Assembly: GCA_905221605.1 (NCBI GenBank)
Contig: CAJNDS010002472.1
Coordinates: 62,001-126,000 of the forward strand
From: Symbiodinium natans
Lineage: Eukaryota; Sar; Dinophyceae; Suessiales; Symbiodiniaceae
Length of the DNA stretch: 64,000 nt
Reading direction: 5' to 3'
Shown here piece after piece: positions 23,497 to 32,904 of this stretch; the first letter of the stretch is position 1; each line of letters starts with the position of its first letter. The notes beneath the pieces are model-generated. The model worked only from the letters and a program-made list of their open reading frames with translations. It was not told the origin of the DNA and ran no database searches. Position numbers and translations under genes: made by a program.

Positions 23497-23604
23497 AAGC
23501 TTGGAGTGCGACACGCGTAATGGCCAGGCCTTGAATGTATAGCAGCCAGTCATCTTGCGGATGAATGCCCTGACGGTGACGGTGTGTTCAAGCTCCACTT
23601 GGAG
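23497..23604 (-). CDS. Candidate internal exon (36 codons, phase 0-0)
   Basis: Minus strand: the acceptor GTGCACGTAG|CTCCAA and the donor CCAAGCTT|GTATGT bound exactly 36 codons (LQVELEHTVTVRAFIRKMTG, then CYTFKAWPLRVSHSKL). Being a multiple of three with both borders canonical, it could be skipped or gained without a frameshift. The minus frame immediately upstream (23,616-23,867) is also protein-like and rich in arginine and tryptophan, and may belong to the same gene. Confidence 0.38.
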
Positions 23605-24501
23605 CTACGTGCACATCAAGCACTGAGATGGCTGTCGCATGGATGCCATTCTGCATGAGGCTTGAAATTCATTGAAAGTGGTTTTGCCATGTTGCGACTA
23701 CGCTTGATTTCATTCTGCCATCGTGAAGCTCGCCGTCTGTTCCATAGTTGCTCAATAGGCATCCAGAAAACCTTTGAAGGCCCGTCTTTTCTAGTGAGGC
23801 TTCCCCGTGCGTGAATGGTCCTGGGATGGGGACTGCTATGGTGGCAGAAGGAAGGCGCTGACCTCAAAACTGAACTTGCACACTCTTGGGTAGTCCAGGA
23901 GCGCGGCCTACTTGGACTAGGTTGTGTCCAGTGGGACGATACCCCCCCGTGCTACTTATGGACATTGCTGGCTGGGCGTGTTGGGCTACGGAAACAAGGC
24001 TGGGACCGTTGGGACCAAGCCCGACTATTTCGACACACGAGGGACGAACAGTGAACCCCTCTCCAAAAGGGCTATGTTGGAAGAGCGGGAATCTGACCCC
24101 AATTGGCCTACCACCGTGACTACCACCTTCAAGGTTCCCCGCACTTTGGATGCACAACAACCGTTGGTCTAACATGGTAACATGGCTCCCTGACGACTCT
24201 GAGCCGTCCCTTTTGCACTGAGCGTTGGGTGACCTGCAAGCAACAGCGCGCGGGCGAAGCTGAGAGGGACAGGCCCGCTCTGTACCATGAATCTTACGCA
24301 ATAGTTTTAGACTTTTTGGCCAGCCAGCTTGTCGAGCCGTTCTGTGATGTTGAAGGGACGACCTTGCAAGTTCGCAAAGTTGCATAGGCCCTATCTATCT
24401 ACGCCGGCACAGACTGCAACAGGCAACTTCTGCACGCACAAACACGCACAACAACAGTGGCAGTTACCTCCCCCCCAAGCCAAGAAAAGAAACGTTGAAG
24501 C

Positions 24502-24804
24502 TTGACAGAAAACGACCTTCCCTCCCACCGAAGCCGTCTTCGAGACTACGCAATTCATCGCAATTCCATCGAGCCCAGCCGGCAGTGCTTGCCATGCTTG
24601 CTGGCCGTTGAAAGCACTCAAGATACTCAAGAGTTTAGAACATCGACAAGCGCCTCACAAGCGCGGGCCTCATGGGGGAGGCAGCGGCGGTTCGCCTCAG
24701 ACGCTGCACTATGCTGCACTGGGCTGCACTGGGCCGACTCCATGTCGGCTGGAAACACGACGATGCCAGCAATGAGTCAACGGTTTCTGTCCAAAGTGGG
24801 CTAG
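24502..24804 (+). CDS. Candidate terminal exon, about 100 codons, unknown protein
   Basis: An open frame ends at TAG (24,802-24,804) with about 63% G or C at third positions along its whole length. The peptide is arginine- and serine-rich (SHRSRLRDYAIHRNSIEPSR..., ending MSQRFLSKVG). The stop at about 24,494 and the AG at 24,508-24,509 (GCTTGACAG|AAAACG) suggest the exon begins near 24,510. It contains a 10-bp tandem repeat. The antisense strand is open too, with somewhat lower bias. Confidence 0.4.
   Translation: MTENDLPSHRSRLRDYAIHRNSIEPSRQCLPCLLAVESTQDTQEFRTSTSASQARASWGRQRRFASDAALCCTGLHWADSMSAGNTTMPAMSQRFLSKVG
24703..24733 (+). repeat. GCTGCACTGG 10-bp tandem repeat (3 units)
   Basis: Three units (GCTGCACTAT, GCTGCACTGG, GCTGCACTGG) lie inside the candidate exon 24,502-24,804. 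A similar decamer array (CAGTGCAACC, three units) is at 52,151-52,180. Confidence 0.85.
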
Positions 24805-25012
24805 CGTGAACACCCCATCGCAAACGCAAGCAACCGATTTCAAACCTTATCGTCTGCTTTTCATCCTTATCGCGTTAAACTCACCGTCCATTTCGGGCCA
24901 CCCTTTCTTCGGCTTTCACAAGATTTGTTGCCAACCCCAAGTGGTACGCCACAAGTGGCCTGCAACAGTGTGATGCCAATCTTAATCCTTGGCGACTGCG
25001 TTCAGGGCTTGA

Positions 25013-25198
25013 TTGCAAATTGCCACAGAGCGGGGTATGCAAGGACGCATACACAGGCTCGGCCCCCTCACGAAGCTGCCTGACGCAGAAGCAACACTTT
25101 CTGTCAAAATGACCTGCTCAAAGAGACCGCCCACTTACTCCAAGAAGGTTTCTGTGCACTGCACCAGAGCTCGTTCCACTTTCATTTCATGGCATTAG
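25013..25198 (+). CDS. Candidate terminal exon, unknown protein
   Basis: Sixty-one codons end at TAG. The peptide is basic with proline turns (GRIHRLGPLTKLPDAEATLS, then CSKRPPTYSKKVSVHC). Third positions are about 56% G or C. It lies 0.2 kb beyond the stop of the previous candidate, so it would be a different gene or an alternative end. The exon start is unresolved. Confidence 0.27.
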   Translation: MQIATERGMQGRIHRLGPLTKLPDAEATLSVKMTCSKRPPTYSKKVSVHCTRARSTFISWH

Positions 25199-26260
25199 TG
25201 CACATGAGCTGGTTGAGCAAGTTGTAGGTCACTACGTGCCGACTAGACAAGTTTTTGTCTTCACGCGCAAGAGCTTGTCAGGGTGACCTGAGCGGCGACG
25301 ACGAGCGGCAAGGCGCCATACGGGACCACAAGGGCATAAGGGGCTATGATATGGCTTCAGTTCAAGGCCCTGCTGAGCAGAGCATCCGTGTATCAGATTC
25401 GACGTGTTCGATTCTCGCTGAATGATGTGGGTTGGAAGGAGGCTTGACCTGCCAAGCCACCCTGCCCGCAAGGAGCTGCAAAACACCACGGCCTGATGAC
25501 ATGCCAGGACATTTGCGGGTAAATGTCTCTACGCACGCTATGCTCGCCCATTCAGCGCTCGCAAACAAGAAGCGCCAGGACGAGAGCAATGCGGAGCAGC
25601 TGGCACTGGTTCTGACTGCCTCGCATATACGCGCATGTCATTGCAGGCTTCTGCACGCCGACACCACGTGCTGAGCAGAATCTCTCTGTCCTGACAAAAT
25701 GGGTGAGCTTGGCTGCTTCTGAGAAATGAAGACGCCATATCTGAGCTTTGACATCAGCCCAAGTCAGACAGGAATTGTGCTACTTGCCCCTGTGAGCTCG
25801 CTGTTGGCCGGCTTTACAACCTCCGCATCGGTTGCAAACCCGCAGGTGCAGTGCGCATGAAGGACAAGCATGCTGGTAGCCAGAAGGGATGCTTCATGCA
25901 AGCGGGCAGAATCTAGCCGATCTTGCCAGAGTTTGCTCAGAAGCTGTGCTGCAAAGCTACACGCATTCTGGAAATGGGAGTTGGGAAGTCTGCCATACCG
26001 GGCCAGCAACACCGCAGAATCATGGCATGTCGGCATCTGCATCGGATTCAGGGAGGCAAGCGGGACATCTTCCCTCCGAGCGCTGTTGGAACTTAAGTGC
26101 TACAGGGCGCGCTGGAGTGGGGAAGTATCCAACACAGCATGCCGCTGCGCGCACTTGGCCTCACGACCCTGAAGCTGAAAGCCAGAAGCTTCTTTCTTAT
26201 GCACTGGTGGCCTCGGCATCCTCTTCAGCCTGTGGGAATGTCTGTCCAGCTCCGCAGGGG

Positions 26261-26282
26261 CTGCACCCAAGCTTGGGTGCAG
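26261..26282. repeat. 22-bp perfect palindrome
   Basis: CTGCACCCAAG followed by CTTGGGTGCAG is its own reverse complement over 22 bases. In the copies at 20.9 and 53.2 kb the right arm (GGATGCAGCTCGA) is kept while the left arm is separated or lost. Confidence 0.9.
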
Positions 26283-26454
26283 CTCGAACTTGCGAAGCCG
26301 GAAATGCTGCTTTCTACGAAATATTCAACATAACCCTTGGGCATACCCTTAAACGACATTAAGGGGTATGGTAAAGTCCTTCCTTATATTCCCCTTTCAT
26401 CGGTTGATTGGTATGGGTGTGGGGTATGTTGAGCTATTCTTAGACGCTTGAAAC

Positions 26455-26715
26455 GAGCAAGGCATCCATGCAAACAGGTAGCGCCCAAGCAAACGTAGTT
26501 TGATTACCATCCGTTTTCGGGTAGGATGTGGGGCAGTGTGAAGGACAGCTTGCCTGAAGCAAGGAAGGAATCCATGGCAACGGGGAGCCCCGAAGCGTAT
26601 GGAGCGTGATTGCCATAAACTGATGCTAGGCAGCGCGAAGAAGATCCTGCTGACAGCAAGCAAGGAATCCGAGTCAACAGGTCGCGCCCAAGTGTATCTC
26701 GTTGGATTGCCTCGG
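26455..26715. repeat. About 105-bp minisatellite, 3 degenerate units
   Basis: Each unit contains an AGCAAGGMATCCATG-like start and a GCGCCCRAGCGT-like middle. The minus strand of every unit reads a variant of LPV-x-MD-(S/A)-(F/L)-LAS. The same array with three units is at 53,235-53,515 and one unit is near 21,005. Frames are broken between units, so I do not call it coding. Confidence 0.65.
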
Positions 26716-26980
26716 GAAGGGGGGAAGGACACTGGGCAGCGGGATTCCAGAAGTGCAACTCCGCCTCCCCTTATGTCAGCTGTCCGGGAACACCTTCCCG
26801 ACCTTCCTGAACCCTTGCCCGCCGGTTGCTTTCCTAATAGAAGACAGGAACGCGGACTCCATGGACTTCGTTTACCACCGCCGAGGGCCTGGGAGTCGGG
26901 AATCTGGATTTCTTAGACTGTAGGTGACTGATTGCAAACAACCACATATGGAAACTCGCAGATACCACAGCCAGCCATAC

Positions 26981-27065
26981 CCCATGTGTCGCGTGTCGTG
27001 TCCCGCATGTCGTGTCCCGTGTGCCGCGTGATGTGTAAGGTGTGTCGCTGATCCCATGTGCCGTG
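26981..27065. repeat. GTCGTGTCCCGCAT-type degenerate minisatellite
   Basis: A loose 14-bp repeat (CGTGTCCCGCATGT, CGTGTCCCGTGTGC and similar) sits inside copy II of the composite repeat, between its minisatellite and its last module. Confidence 0.65.
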
Positions 27066-27853
27066 GACTCCGTGGACCAGACAAAACTTGGAGTGCATGC
27101 ATGTGCCTGGCCATCAGGTGTCGCAAAATTGCAAAGGCTCGGCTAAGTCAAAAGCGGGCACTGCGCCGTTGCGGTGCTGCTCCGCAGGTGGTCGAAGCCA
27201 CGGCTGAGCGGCTGTCGGCTCCTTCAGGAACACTGGTCCCAAATGAAACAGGATGCTGGTCCTTGGACTATAGGCAGGCCATGGGAATCGCCGAGCGATA
27301 ACCGGAAGGGTGCCCGTCCCACTTCAGCTATCACGAGCTCTCAGAGCTCTCCTGCCTGAAGTCAGCTTGGGGACGAGTTGAAGTATCTGAGATAAACAAC
27401 GTGGCCGCCCCTGTTGAAAAACCCCGTCGCGACTTTTTAAGACCCCTACAGTGGTACCAAAGTTTCCTCCGCGACTGACTTGTCACGGAAATCTTTTCTG
27501 CCGAAGTTCCTGAGGACATGTGGCGTCTTTCCACGTCTTCCCAGCTTTGGGTACAGAGATGGAGCCTGGAGAGCGTGCAGATCGGAGCTGGGACATTTTG
27601 CTCCCTCGTCGAGGACACTGGAACTCGGCAGGGCTGAAGCTGAAGTGGCAGAAGCTGTAGTGTGTGTAGAGGCCCTGGTTGAGCAAAGAGGAGCCCAGCT
27701 GCAATTGCCGCAATTGCCCCTTCAAAACTTCGGGCGACTCGGGCAATGCGCCCTTTATCCATGGATACCCACGGATGGAGCCCGCAAAATGTTGCGTCAC
27801 ACGGCGGCGCGCTTGATAGGTGCCTGCAGTGCTTGACCTTCTTCGACTTACAG

Positions 27854-28311
27854 GGCTCAGACAACTTCGACCACCTTCGGGCTGGACATTCCAGCGCTTG
27901 CATGTGCTCACATGCGTTTTCTGGGCCATTCTACTCTGTCGTGCTCTGTCTTTCAGAGCGTTACTCTATGAGGGGGCAGCCTGAACATACGAACCTCCCC
28001 CCAGTGGGTAAGTTTTGGGTGGCGGGCCAGGACATCCGCTGGAAAGCGTGGCTTTGCCTAACTTGGTGGGGCGTCTCTGAGTCAGGGGGTCCAGAAATGT
28101 AACCAAGGAGGTCCTAAGAAGCCGCCGGGCTTTTGACGCGATGTGTGTATGTGTGCACACAAGACTTTCAAGAGGCGCCGCAGGCCCAATGTGGCGGCTG
28201 GCAAGGCGGCTAGCCCAGCAACAGCTCGTGACAGGATCAAGATACGGAGGAGGACTGTGGGCCTTGCAGGGGCAGCATGACGCAGGAAGCCAAGCCCTGC
28301 TGGTGAATCTG
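27854..28311 (+). CDS. Candidate two-exon gene fragment, phases agree
   Basis: Exon 1 (27,854-28,007) follows a textbook acceptor, TTCTTCGACTTACAG|GGC, and ends at GTGG|GTAAGT in phase 1. Exon 2 (28,184-28,311) follows GCGCCGCAG|GCCC and ends at GAATCTG|GTGAGA in phase 0. The one base carried over from exon 1 (G) and the first two of exon 2 (GC) make a glycine codon, so the 176-bp intron leaves the frame open. The joined peptide goes from a cysteine/histidine-bearing stretch (AGHSSACMCSHAF) to a basic then hydrophobic one (MWRLARRLAQQQLVTGSRYG, QALLVNL). Both ends are open, so more exons are expected. No family is recognised. Confidence 0.42.
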
Positions 28312-28637
28312 GTGAGAGAATTGGTCGGTATTCTGACTTCCGGTGTTATATTCTGGGCCGTGTGCCAAAACGCCCGATTGTCGCGGACCGCGCGAAACCA
28401 TCTGTTACAGACCTATGTAACGCACATCTTGATACAGACCTCTGTCGCGCGCATGCACGACCGGAAGCCAAAAGGGGAAACAAGACAACAACAAGCAGGT
28501 CTGTCGCAAAACCCCGGGCATTGGTACATACCCTATGTAACGGGGTATGTCGCGTGTGTGGGCCACGACCCTGTTACAAGCATTTAATATTGGCACACTG
28601 CCGTATCGGAGTCGGAAGTCGGAATTGAGCAGTAGAC

Positions 28638-28733
28638 TTAAACCCCAACAAAGTGCATTGATGTCGCTTCTCCAGGTGCGACTTTGAAGACGTTGTCAAC
28701 ATCCCCCTCCGTGTGACCTGGGGACGTTCGAAC
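28638..28733 (-). CDS. Candidate terminal exon, unknown protein
   Basis: Minus strand: the acceptor GCAATGTTGCAG|GTTCGA is followed by 31 codons in phase 0 to TAA. The peptide (VRTSPGHTEGDVDNVFKVAP, then GEATSMHFVGV) is acidic with a short hydrophobic end. The open frame extends upstream through a GGGGG-rich stretch, so the acceptor choice is not certain. It is convergent with the plus-strand exons at 27.9-28.3 kb and may belong with the first exon at 28,973-29,087. Confidence 0.38.
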   Translation of the reverse strand, partial: VRTSPGHTEGDVDNVFKVAPGEATSMHFVGV

Positions 28734-28972
28734 CTGCAACATTGCAGATTCAACGTCCCCCCCCTCTCCCCCCCTGCCCCAGCAGACAGTAGTTCCGGAG
28801 CATGTCCGGCAAGCATTGGGTATTCCAAGCTCCAATTATGTGCGTGCGACCTACCCGAGAAAGCAGCATGACAGGTATCCAGTCGGAGGCAAGATTAAGA
28901 TTGAAATGACCACAATGCACCGCATGCTCTGATGCACACGAGCAGGGACGTGGGGCGGAAAGGTGCTCTTAC

Positions 28973-29087
28973 ACACAGGGTTGCTTGTGGCCCGACGTTG
29001 AAGAGACCACAAGCAGTCAGCATAAATGGAGGTCTTGGATGTTTGGGATGATGGGTTGCCAGGGATGGCGTCAGGAGCCCCGCTCAT
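28973..29087 (-). CDS. Candidate first exon, unknown protein
   Basis: The minus-strand ATG at 29,087 opens 38 codons (MSGAPDAIPGNPSSQTSKTS..., then YADCLWSLQRRATSNPV) up to a donor, CCTGTGT|GTAAGA, in phase 1. The N-terminus is polar and proline/serine-rich with no signal peptide. The terminal exon 0.24 kb downstream on the same strand starts in phase 0, so at least one exon or a different acceptor is missing between them. Confidence 0.35.
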
Positions 29088-29330
29088 AAACAGCCGCTAG
29101 TTTCCCGGAGTCTTCTTCTGGGCTAGGCTATAGCTGTAGCCCTCGACGAGGACCGAAAAGGGACCAGCTCGCCATTGGCCTCAAGATTTTCGATGAGGCC
29201 TAAAAGTCAAGGAAGAAGAACACACGAAAGGAGATTGTTGTTTCGCGGCTGGTGCGCTTCCTAATGGCAGACCAATACCTTCACCTTCAGCGGAAACAAC
29301 GGAAACGAAAGCACTGCAATTTTCGACGCT

Positions 29331-29724
29331 TCAACGTCTGAAGTTGCAGGTTTGCCTCCACCGCTGCCAAATGGCGGACTGCAATGTTGCACTTGGGAAG
29401 GTCCCCCCCCCCCTCATGTCGCGCAGCAAAAGAGGGGGATGTCTCAACGAAGGTTGCCTTGCAATGTCCGAGAGTAGCATGGTCTTATGGGCCCGCAAAG
29501 TCCGGTCCCCGACAGGCTGCTGGACAGCAGAAGCGGGAGGCCGCGGCAAGACATGTTCTCGGCACAGCACCGAATTACCCACGTCTTCGAGGTTGTGGGG
29601 ATTCACCTCAGTGAAGGAGACTTGAGGAGATGTCTTCCACGGCCAGGACGCCATCAGCACGTGGTCGTGCGCAGTGACATTGCCGTCTGCAGTCACGAAA
29701 GTCACATTGTTGTGCACTCCAGCC
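29331..29724 (-). CDS. Strong coding exon, possibly HINT-like
   Basis: Minus strand: a long pyrimidine tract (CCATTCCTTTCTGTCCCCC) before ATTGCAAG|GGC marks the 5' border. The frame then stays open for about 130 codons to TGA at 29,331. Over its first 88 codons about 69% of third positions are G or C, one of the clearest coding signals in the window. The start (GVHNNVTFVTADGNVTAHDH, then VLMASWPW) resembles the block around the conserved histidine of HINT/hedgehog-intein domains, where a dg-containing turn is followed by a hydrophobic strand, a polar turn and His. This is a motif impression only: the N-terminal catalytic cysteine block is not in view. The 3' border could be a donor at GTGG|GTAATT (about 29,575) or the stop. 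Confidence 0.42.
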
Positions 29725-30392
29725 CTTGCAATGGGGGACAGAAAGGAATGGACTTGACATTGGCTCTCGCCAGCATGACGATTACGCCCTGTGCGAACTG
29801 CCCAGGTTGAACTGCGGCTTGCGCTGTCCAAACCGCGCCCAAACCCAAGCAAACGGAGCTCCGTCTCAGAAATTTGCTAGCGAGGCTGTCGCAACATCTG
29901 GCTTCATTATTTCGGCGGGGTGGCATATACAGCTGCATTGTCGGGCTCGAATCCGTCAAGGTGGCAGCTTGTGTTCCACGGGACTTCTGACGCAAAACTC
30001 AAGCCCCAGCAACGACTGTTGAGCTGATCTATAGCTTTGCCGGCGCTGTGAAGCCTCAGGTCAGGTTCGGCGAGGCTTTCCAGCAAAGAAGCATACTCAA
30101 GCCCGCCAGGCTTCGCAGAAGACTCGCAACTGCATGGTTCACATTGGACACTACGGCAAGGCCGTGCTTTCGAGGAAACTGCTGTCCTGCAGACTCTCAC
30201 CCAATGTGGCGAGATGGGCCAGAATCAGCCAGTTCCCTGTCCGGACATAAAAGCAAGTCGACGAACCCTGCGCTGGGAGGTCTCCAGAATGCCCCATGTG
30301 AGTGGAGGGCACCTTCGTCAAAAACAAGCATGAGGGTTTGCTACGTCTTGTGGATCCGGTTCGATCAAGGAAGGATTCGATCAAGGAAGCTT

Positions 30393-30845
30393 TCAGAGAC
30401 CTTTATGTAAAAGAAGGGAGCACCAATGTCTCTGGCACAAACCACGCATGCATTCAGCACCTCGGTGCCAACCGGCATGCAAGCCCTGCACAGACACCCC
30501 TTGAATGGCGTCTTTTCGGGAGATCGCTTTCCAAGCGGGACCCTTGACTTGCCGAACCCCCAGAGGCTCTGGAGGTCGAGGGATTCGAGGGATCTGTGCG
30601 CCATGAAGGGACTGAGCCTGTGGAGGCCCATTCACAGGGCATGTGCAGAAACCCGTTGGGAAGCCAGCCGTTTTGGTGATGAGAGAGAACGTGGACGGGT
30701 GGGCTTTCACAAACATGTCGTACAATGCTGCAACGCAAGCTAGATCATGCCGGGGGTGGGATACCGAGGGGCTGGATGCTGCGAGCACCATGGACCAGAG
30801 AAGAACTCCCCACCAAGCCATCTTCAAATGCTTGGCAAGCGACAT
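30393..30845 (-). CDS. Candidate single-exon ORF with N-terminal signal peptide (150 aa)
   Basis: The minus-strand ATG at 30,845 opens 150 codons to TGA at 30,395-30,393. The N-terminus has a lysine-bearing start (MSLAKHLK), a hydrophobic core with tryptophans (MAWWGVLLWSMVLAAS) and a polar SSPSVS region, which is the layout of a secretory or plastid-targeting leader. The mature part has cysteines (DLACVAALYDMF, GFCTCPVNG, GLCQRHWCS) and proline-rich runs. About 65% of third positions in the first 75 codons are G or C. The start lies 26 bp from the 278-bp tandem array, which would supply its upstream region. The frame remains open further upstream, so a longer product is possible. The plus strand is open for 105 codons but less biased. 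Confidence 0.4.
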   Translation of the reverse strand: MSLAKHLKMAWWGVLLWSMVLAASSPSVSHPRHDLACVAALYDMFVKAHPSTFSLITKTAGFPTGFCTCPVNGPPQAQSLHGAQIPRIPRPPEPLGVRQVKGPAWKAISRKDAIQGVSVQGLHAGWHRGAECMRGLCQRHWCSLLLHKGL

Positions 30846-31027
30846 GAAAGCACAACACGAGGGCTCATGGTGACGAGGTCCTTCAGCAACCGCTTCGTAT
30901 GACGTTAAAATAGGCATACAGAAGCTACTGTAATCGCGCAACAATACCTGGCGACCTTGGTCTGATCCTGGAGGTATGCGTAAAACCTCTGACAGCAGCA
31001 AGTTGTGTGCGCGCGGCTAGGACATCC

Positions 31028-31243
31028 ATGATGCCTTTGAGACTGCACGAGCGCAGTGTTTCCATGATGGCTAGTCATGGGTTTGTTGAGGCAGTACCGA
31101 CACAGCCGGTGGCCGCGCAACCCATGCGTGACAAGGTCCTTCAGCAACCGCTTCGTACGACGTTAAATTACGCAGGCATACAGAAGCTACTGGAATCTCA
31201 TTTCATTAGCTTCGCGCAACAATACCTGGCGACCTTGGTCTGA
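31028..31243 (+). CDS. ORF of the 278-bp tandem unit, copy 1 of 3
   Basis: An ATG at 31,028 opens 71 codons to TGA (MMPLRLHERSVSMMASHGFV, then a glutamine- and leucine-rich end, IQKLLESHFISFAQQYLATL). The peptide is protein-like and repeats unchanged at +278 and +556. The frame is open upstream to a TAG in the previous unit. Because 278 is not a multiple of three, neighbouring ORFs lie in different frames. The antisense frame (75 codons) is open as well. Tandem gene copies are common in dinoflagellates, but units this short are unusual. It may be coding or may just be a repeat without function. Confidence 0.3.
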   Translation: MMPLRLHERSVSMMASHGFVEAVPTQPVAAQPMRDKVLQQPLRTTLNYAGIQKLLESHFISFAQQYLATLV

Positions 31244-31305
31244 TCCTGGAGGTATGCGTAAAACCTCTGACAGCAGCAAGTTGTGTGCGCGCGGCTAGGA
31301 CATCC

Positions 31306-31521
31306 ATGATGCCTTTGAGACTGCACGAGCGCAGTGTTTCCATGATGGCTAGTCATGGGTTTGTTGAGGCAGTACCGACACAGCCGGTGGCCGCGCAACC
31401 CATGCGTGACAAGGTCCTTCAGCAACCGCTTCGTACGACGTTAAATTACGCAGGCATACAGAAGCTACTGGAATCTCATTTCATTAGCTTCGCGCAACAA
31501 TACCTGGCGACCTTGGTCTGA
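31306..31521 (+). CDS. ORF of the 278-bp tandem unit, copy 2 of 3
   Basis: The translated sequence is identical to the first copy. The extended open frame that leads into this ATG begins just after a TTTCATTAG stop and overlaps the end of the previous ORF by about 35 bases in another frame. Confidence 0.3.
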   Translation: MMPLRLHERSVSMMASHGFVEAVPTQPVAAQPMRDKVLQQPLRTTLNYAGIQKLLESHFISFAQQYLATLV

Positions 31522-31583
31522 TCCTGGAGGTATGCGTAAAACCTCTGACAGCAGCAAGTTGTGTGCGCGCGGCTAGGACATCC

Positions 31584-31799
31584 ATGATGCCTTTGAGACT
31601 GCACGAGCGCAGTGTTTCCATGATGGCTAGTCATGGGTTTGTTGAGGCAGTACCGACACAGCCGGTGGCCGCGCAACCCATGCGTGACAAGGTCCTTCAG
31701 CAACCGCTTCGTACGACGTTAAATTACGCAGGCATACAGAAGCTACTGGAATCTCATTTCATTAGCTTCGCGCAACAATACCTGGCGACCTTGGTCTGA
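31584..31799 (+). CDS. ORF of the 278-bp tandem unit, copy 3 of 3
   Basis: Again identical in translation. The unit that follows is truncated, so no fourth complete ORF exists. A poly-C run (about 32,038-32,048) lies 0.24 kb downstream. Confidence 0.3.
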   Translation: MMPLRLHERSVSMMASHGFVEAVPTQPVAAQPMRDKVLQQPLRTTLNYAGIQKLLESHFISFAQQYLATLV

Positions 31800-32525
31800 T
31801 CCTGGAGGTATGCGTAAAACCTCTGACAGCAGAAAGTTGTGTGTGCGCGGCTAGGACATCCATGATGCCTTCAAGCAGTACTGACACAGCCGGTGGCCGC
31901 GCAACCCATGCGTGGCCTGCTAACTGCTGCTTTGCACTGCAAGGCTGGTCCCTCAGGGAACGCTTAGCCCCAGCGACTTCCTAACATGTTTCCCTGCAAT
32001 CGCTGGCCTTCATGTTGGACCTGCTTTAGTGTGTGGGCCCCCCCCGGCCCCCGACACCCCCAGAACAGTCGAAGCTAGTTTTTGGCTCTGTCTACACCAT
32101 TTTTTGCGACACCAGGGCGATTTGACTATAATAGAGGATCCCACCGCTAGGGTGCCCTGAAAGCCCAGCAGTGGAATGCGAAGAGGTTATGGGCAGCCCT
32201 TAAACGGCGTCAGGGCCAGCACTGGGGGGAACTCCCCAAGCCTCGTACCAAAGCCTAGGCTTGTTGAAGGCATAGGAGATCATAGGAGTGAGCCAGGGCT
32301 GAATAGGTCTTTGTCGAGACTCTGTGTTATCCCTTCGTAATTCCCCTCCTGTCCGACGCACTCCCGTGACTTGCGTAATTTGCCGGATGGTCGAGCTAGC
32401 ATTTCGTGAGCAACTTGGACCGGCTGCCTACGTCGTGAGACACTGGCAATGCTACGACATGTGTGACAACCTTCTTCAGCAATTTCTGAGACCGCGCATG
32501 ATCTCTTTCGGGAGGTGAGGTTGCC

Positions 32526-32862
32526 ACCATGCGTCACACAGGCCACAAGTACTCGCACAACTCTCATCCTGCGCACGTCTGGTGTTCGAGACCCAATCCG
32601 GATCTTTGAACTTGCATCTGTATTCCGAGCCTTCAAGCAATGCCGCTCTGAAAGGAGGGTGACTTGCGCTTTTCTGCATGTTGGTGTCATGGATATTTCT
32701 GTGCTCCGTGCTTGTCCTTTCGTGCCCCGGTCTCCAAAATCTGCACGCGCAAACAGTTCGTCTAGGAGCTGACCTTCTGAGGATCGTCACGGGCAAGCGC
32801 GACAGATCAAGCAACAAACTTTCTGACTGCTAAGGCTCATGCAAGGTTTCAAGGAGCACTTT
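32526..32862. repeat. Segmental duplicate A1
   Basis: The 337 bases match 33,351-33,687 with only scattered substitutions and no net length change (both begin ACCATGCGTCACACAGGCCA and end AAGGTTTCAAGGAGCACTTT). The plus frame is open for about 80 codons in both. Confidence 0.95.
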
Positions 32863-32904
32863 CGCGCACTCTACGGACCACCAGACGCTCAGGGTGCGCA
32901 ATTC

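Larger units (their letters stand above)
25640..27740 (+). repeat. Dispersed composite repeat, copy II (fullest copy)
   Basis: All modules of the family are present in order: the CACCACGTGCTGAG start, GGATGCTTCATGCAAGCGG, the CTGCACCC palindrome, three units of the 105-bp minisatellite, CCTGAACCCTTGCCCGCC, ACTTGGAGTGCATGC, and the CACTTCAGCTATCACGAG segment. Pieces match copies at 20.2, 51.0 and 53.2 kb at clearly less than identity, so the family is old. Confidence 0.75.
30871..31915 (+). repeat. Tandem array of 278-bp units
   Basis: The string CGCGCAACAATACCTGGCGA occurs at 30,935, 31,213, 31,491 and 31,769, exactly 278 bp apart. The three inner units are identical or nearly so. The first partial unit has lost about 17 bp (the TCTCATTTCATTAGC piece) and carries point changes, and the last has lost about 50 bp. 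Identity of the inner units implies recent expansion or gene conversion. Confidence 0.95.

Noticed and set aside
31240-31300. Idea that a 47-base GTATGC...CTAG intron separates 231-base in-frame exons in the 278-bp array
   Set aside because: The arithmetic works (231 is 77 codons), but the only open frame meets TGA before the donor, so no continuous repeat protein results.
32585-32610. GTTCGAGACC, resembling a tRNA T loop (also in the duplicate at 33,410)
   Set aside because: Flanking bases do not form the T stem, and no A box lies at the right distance.
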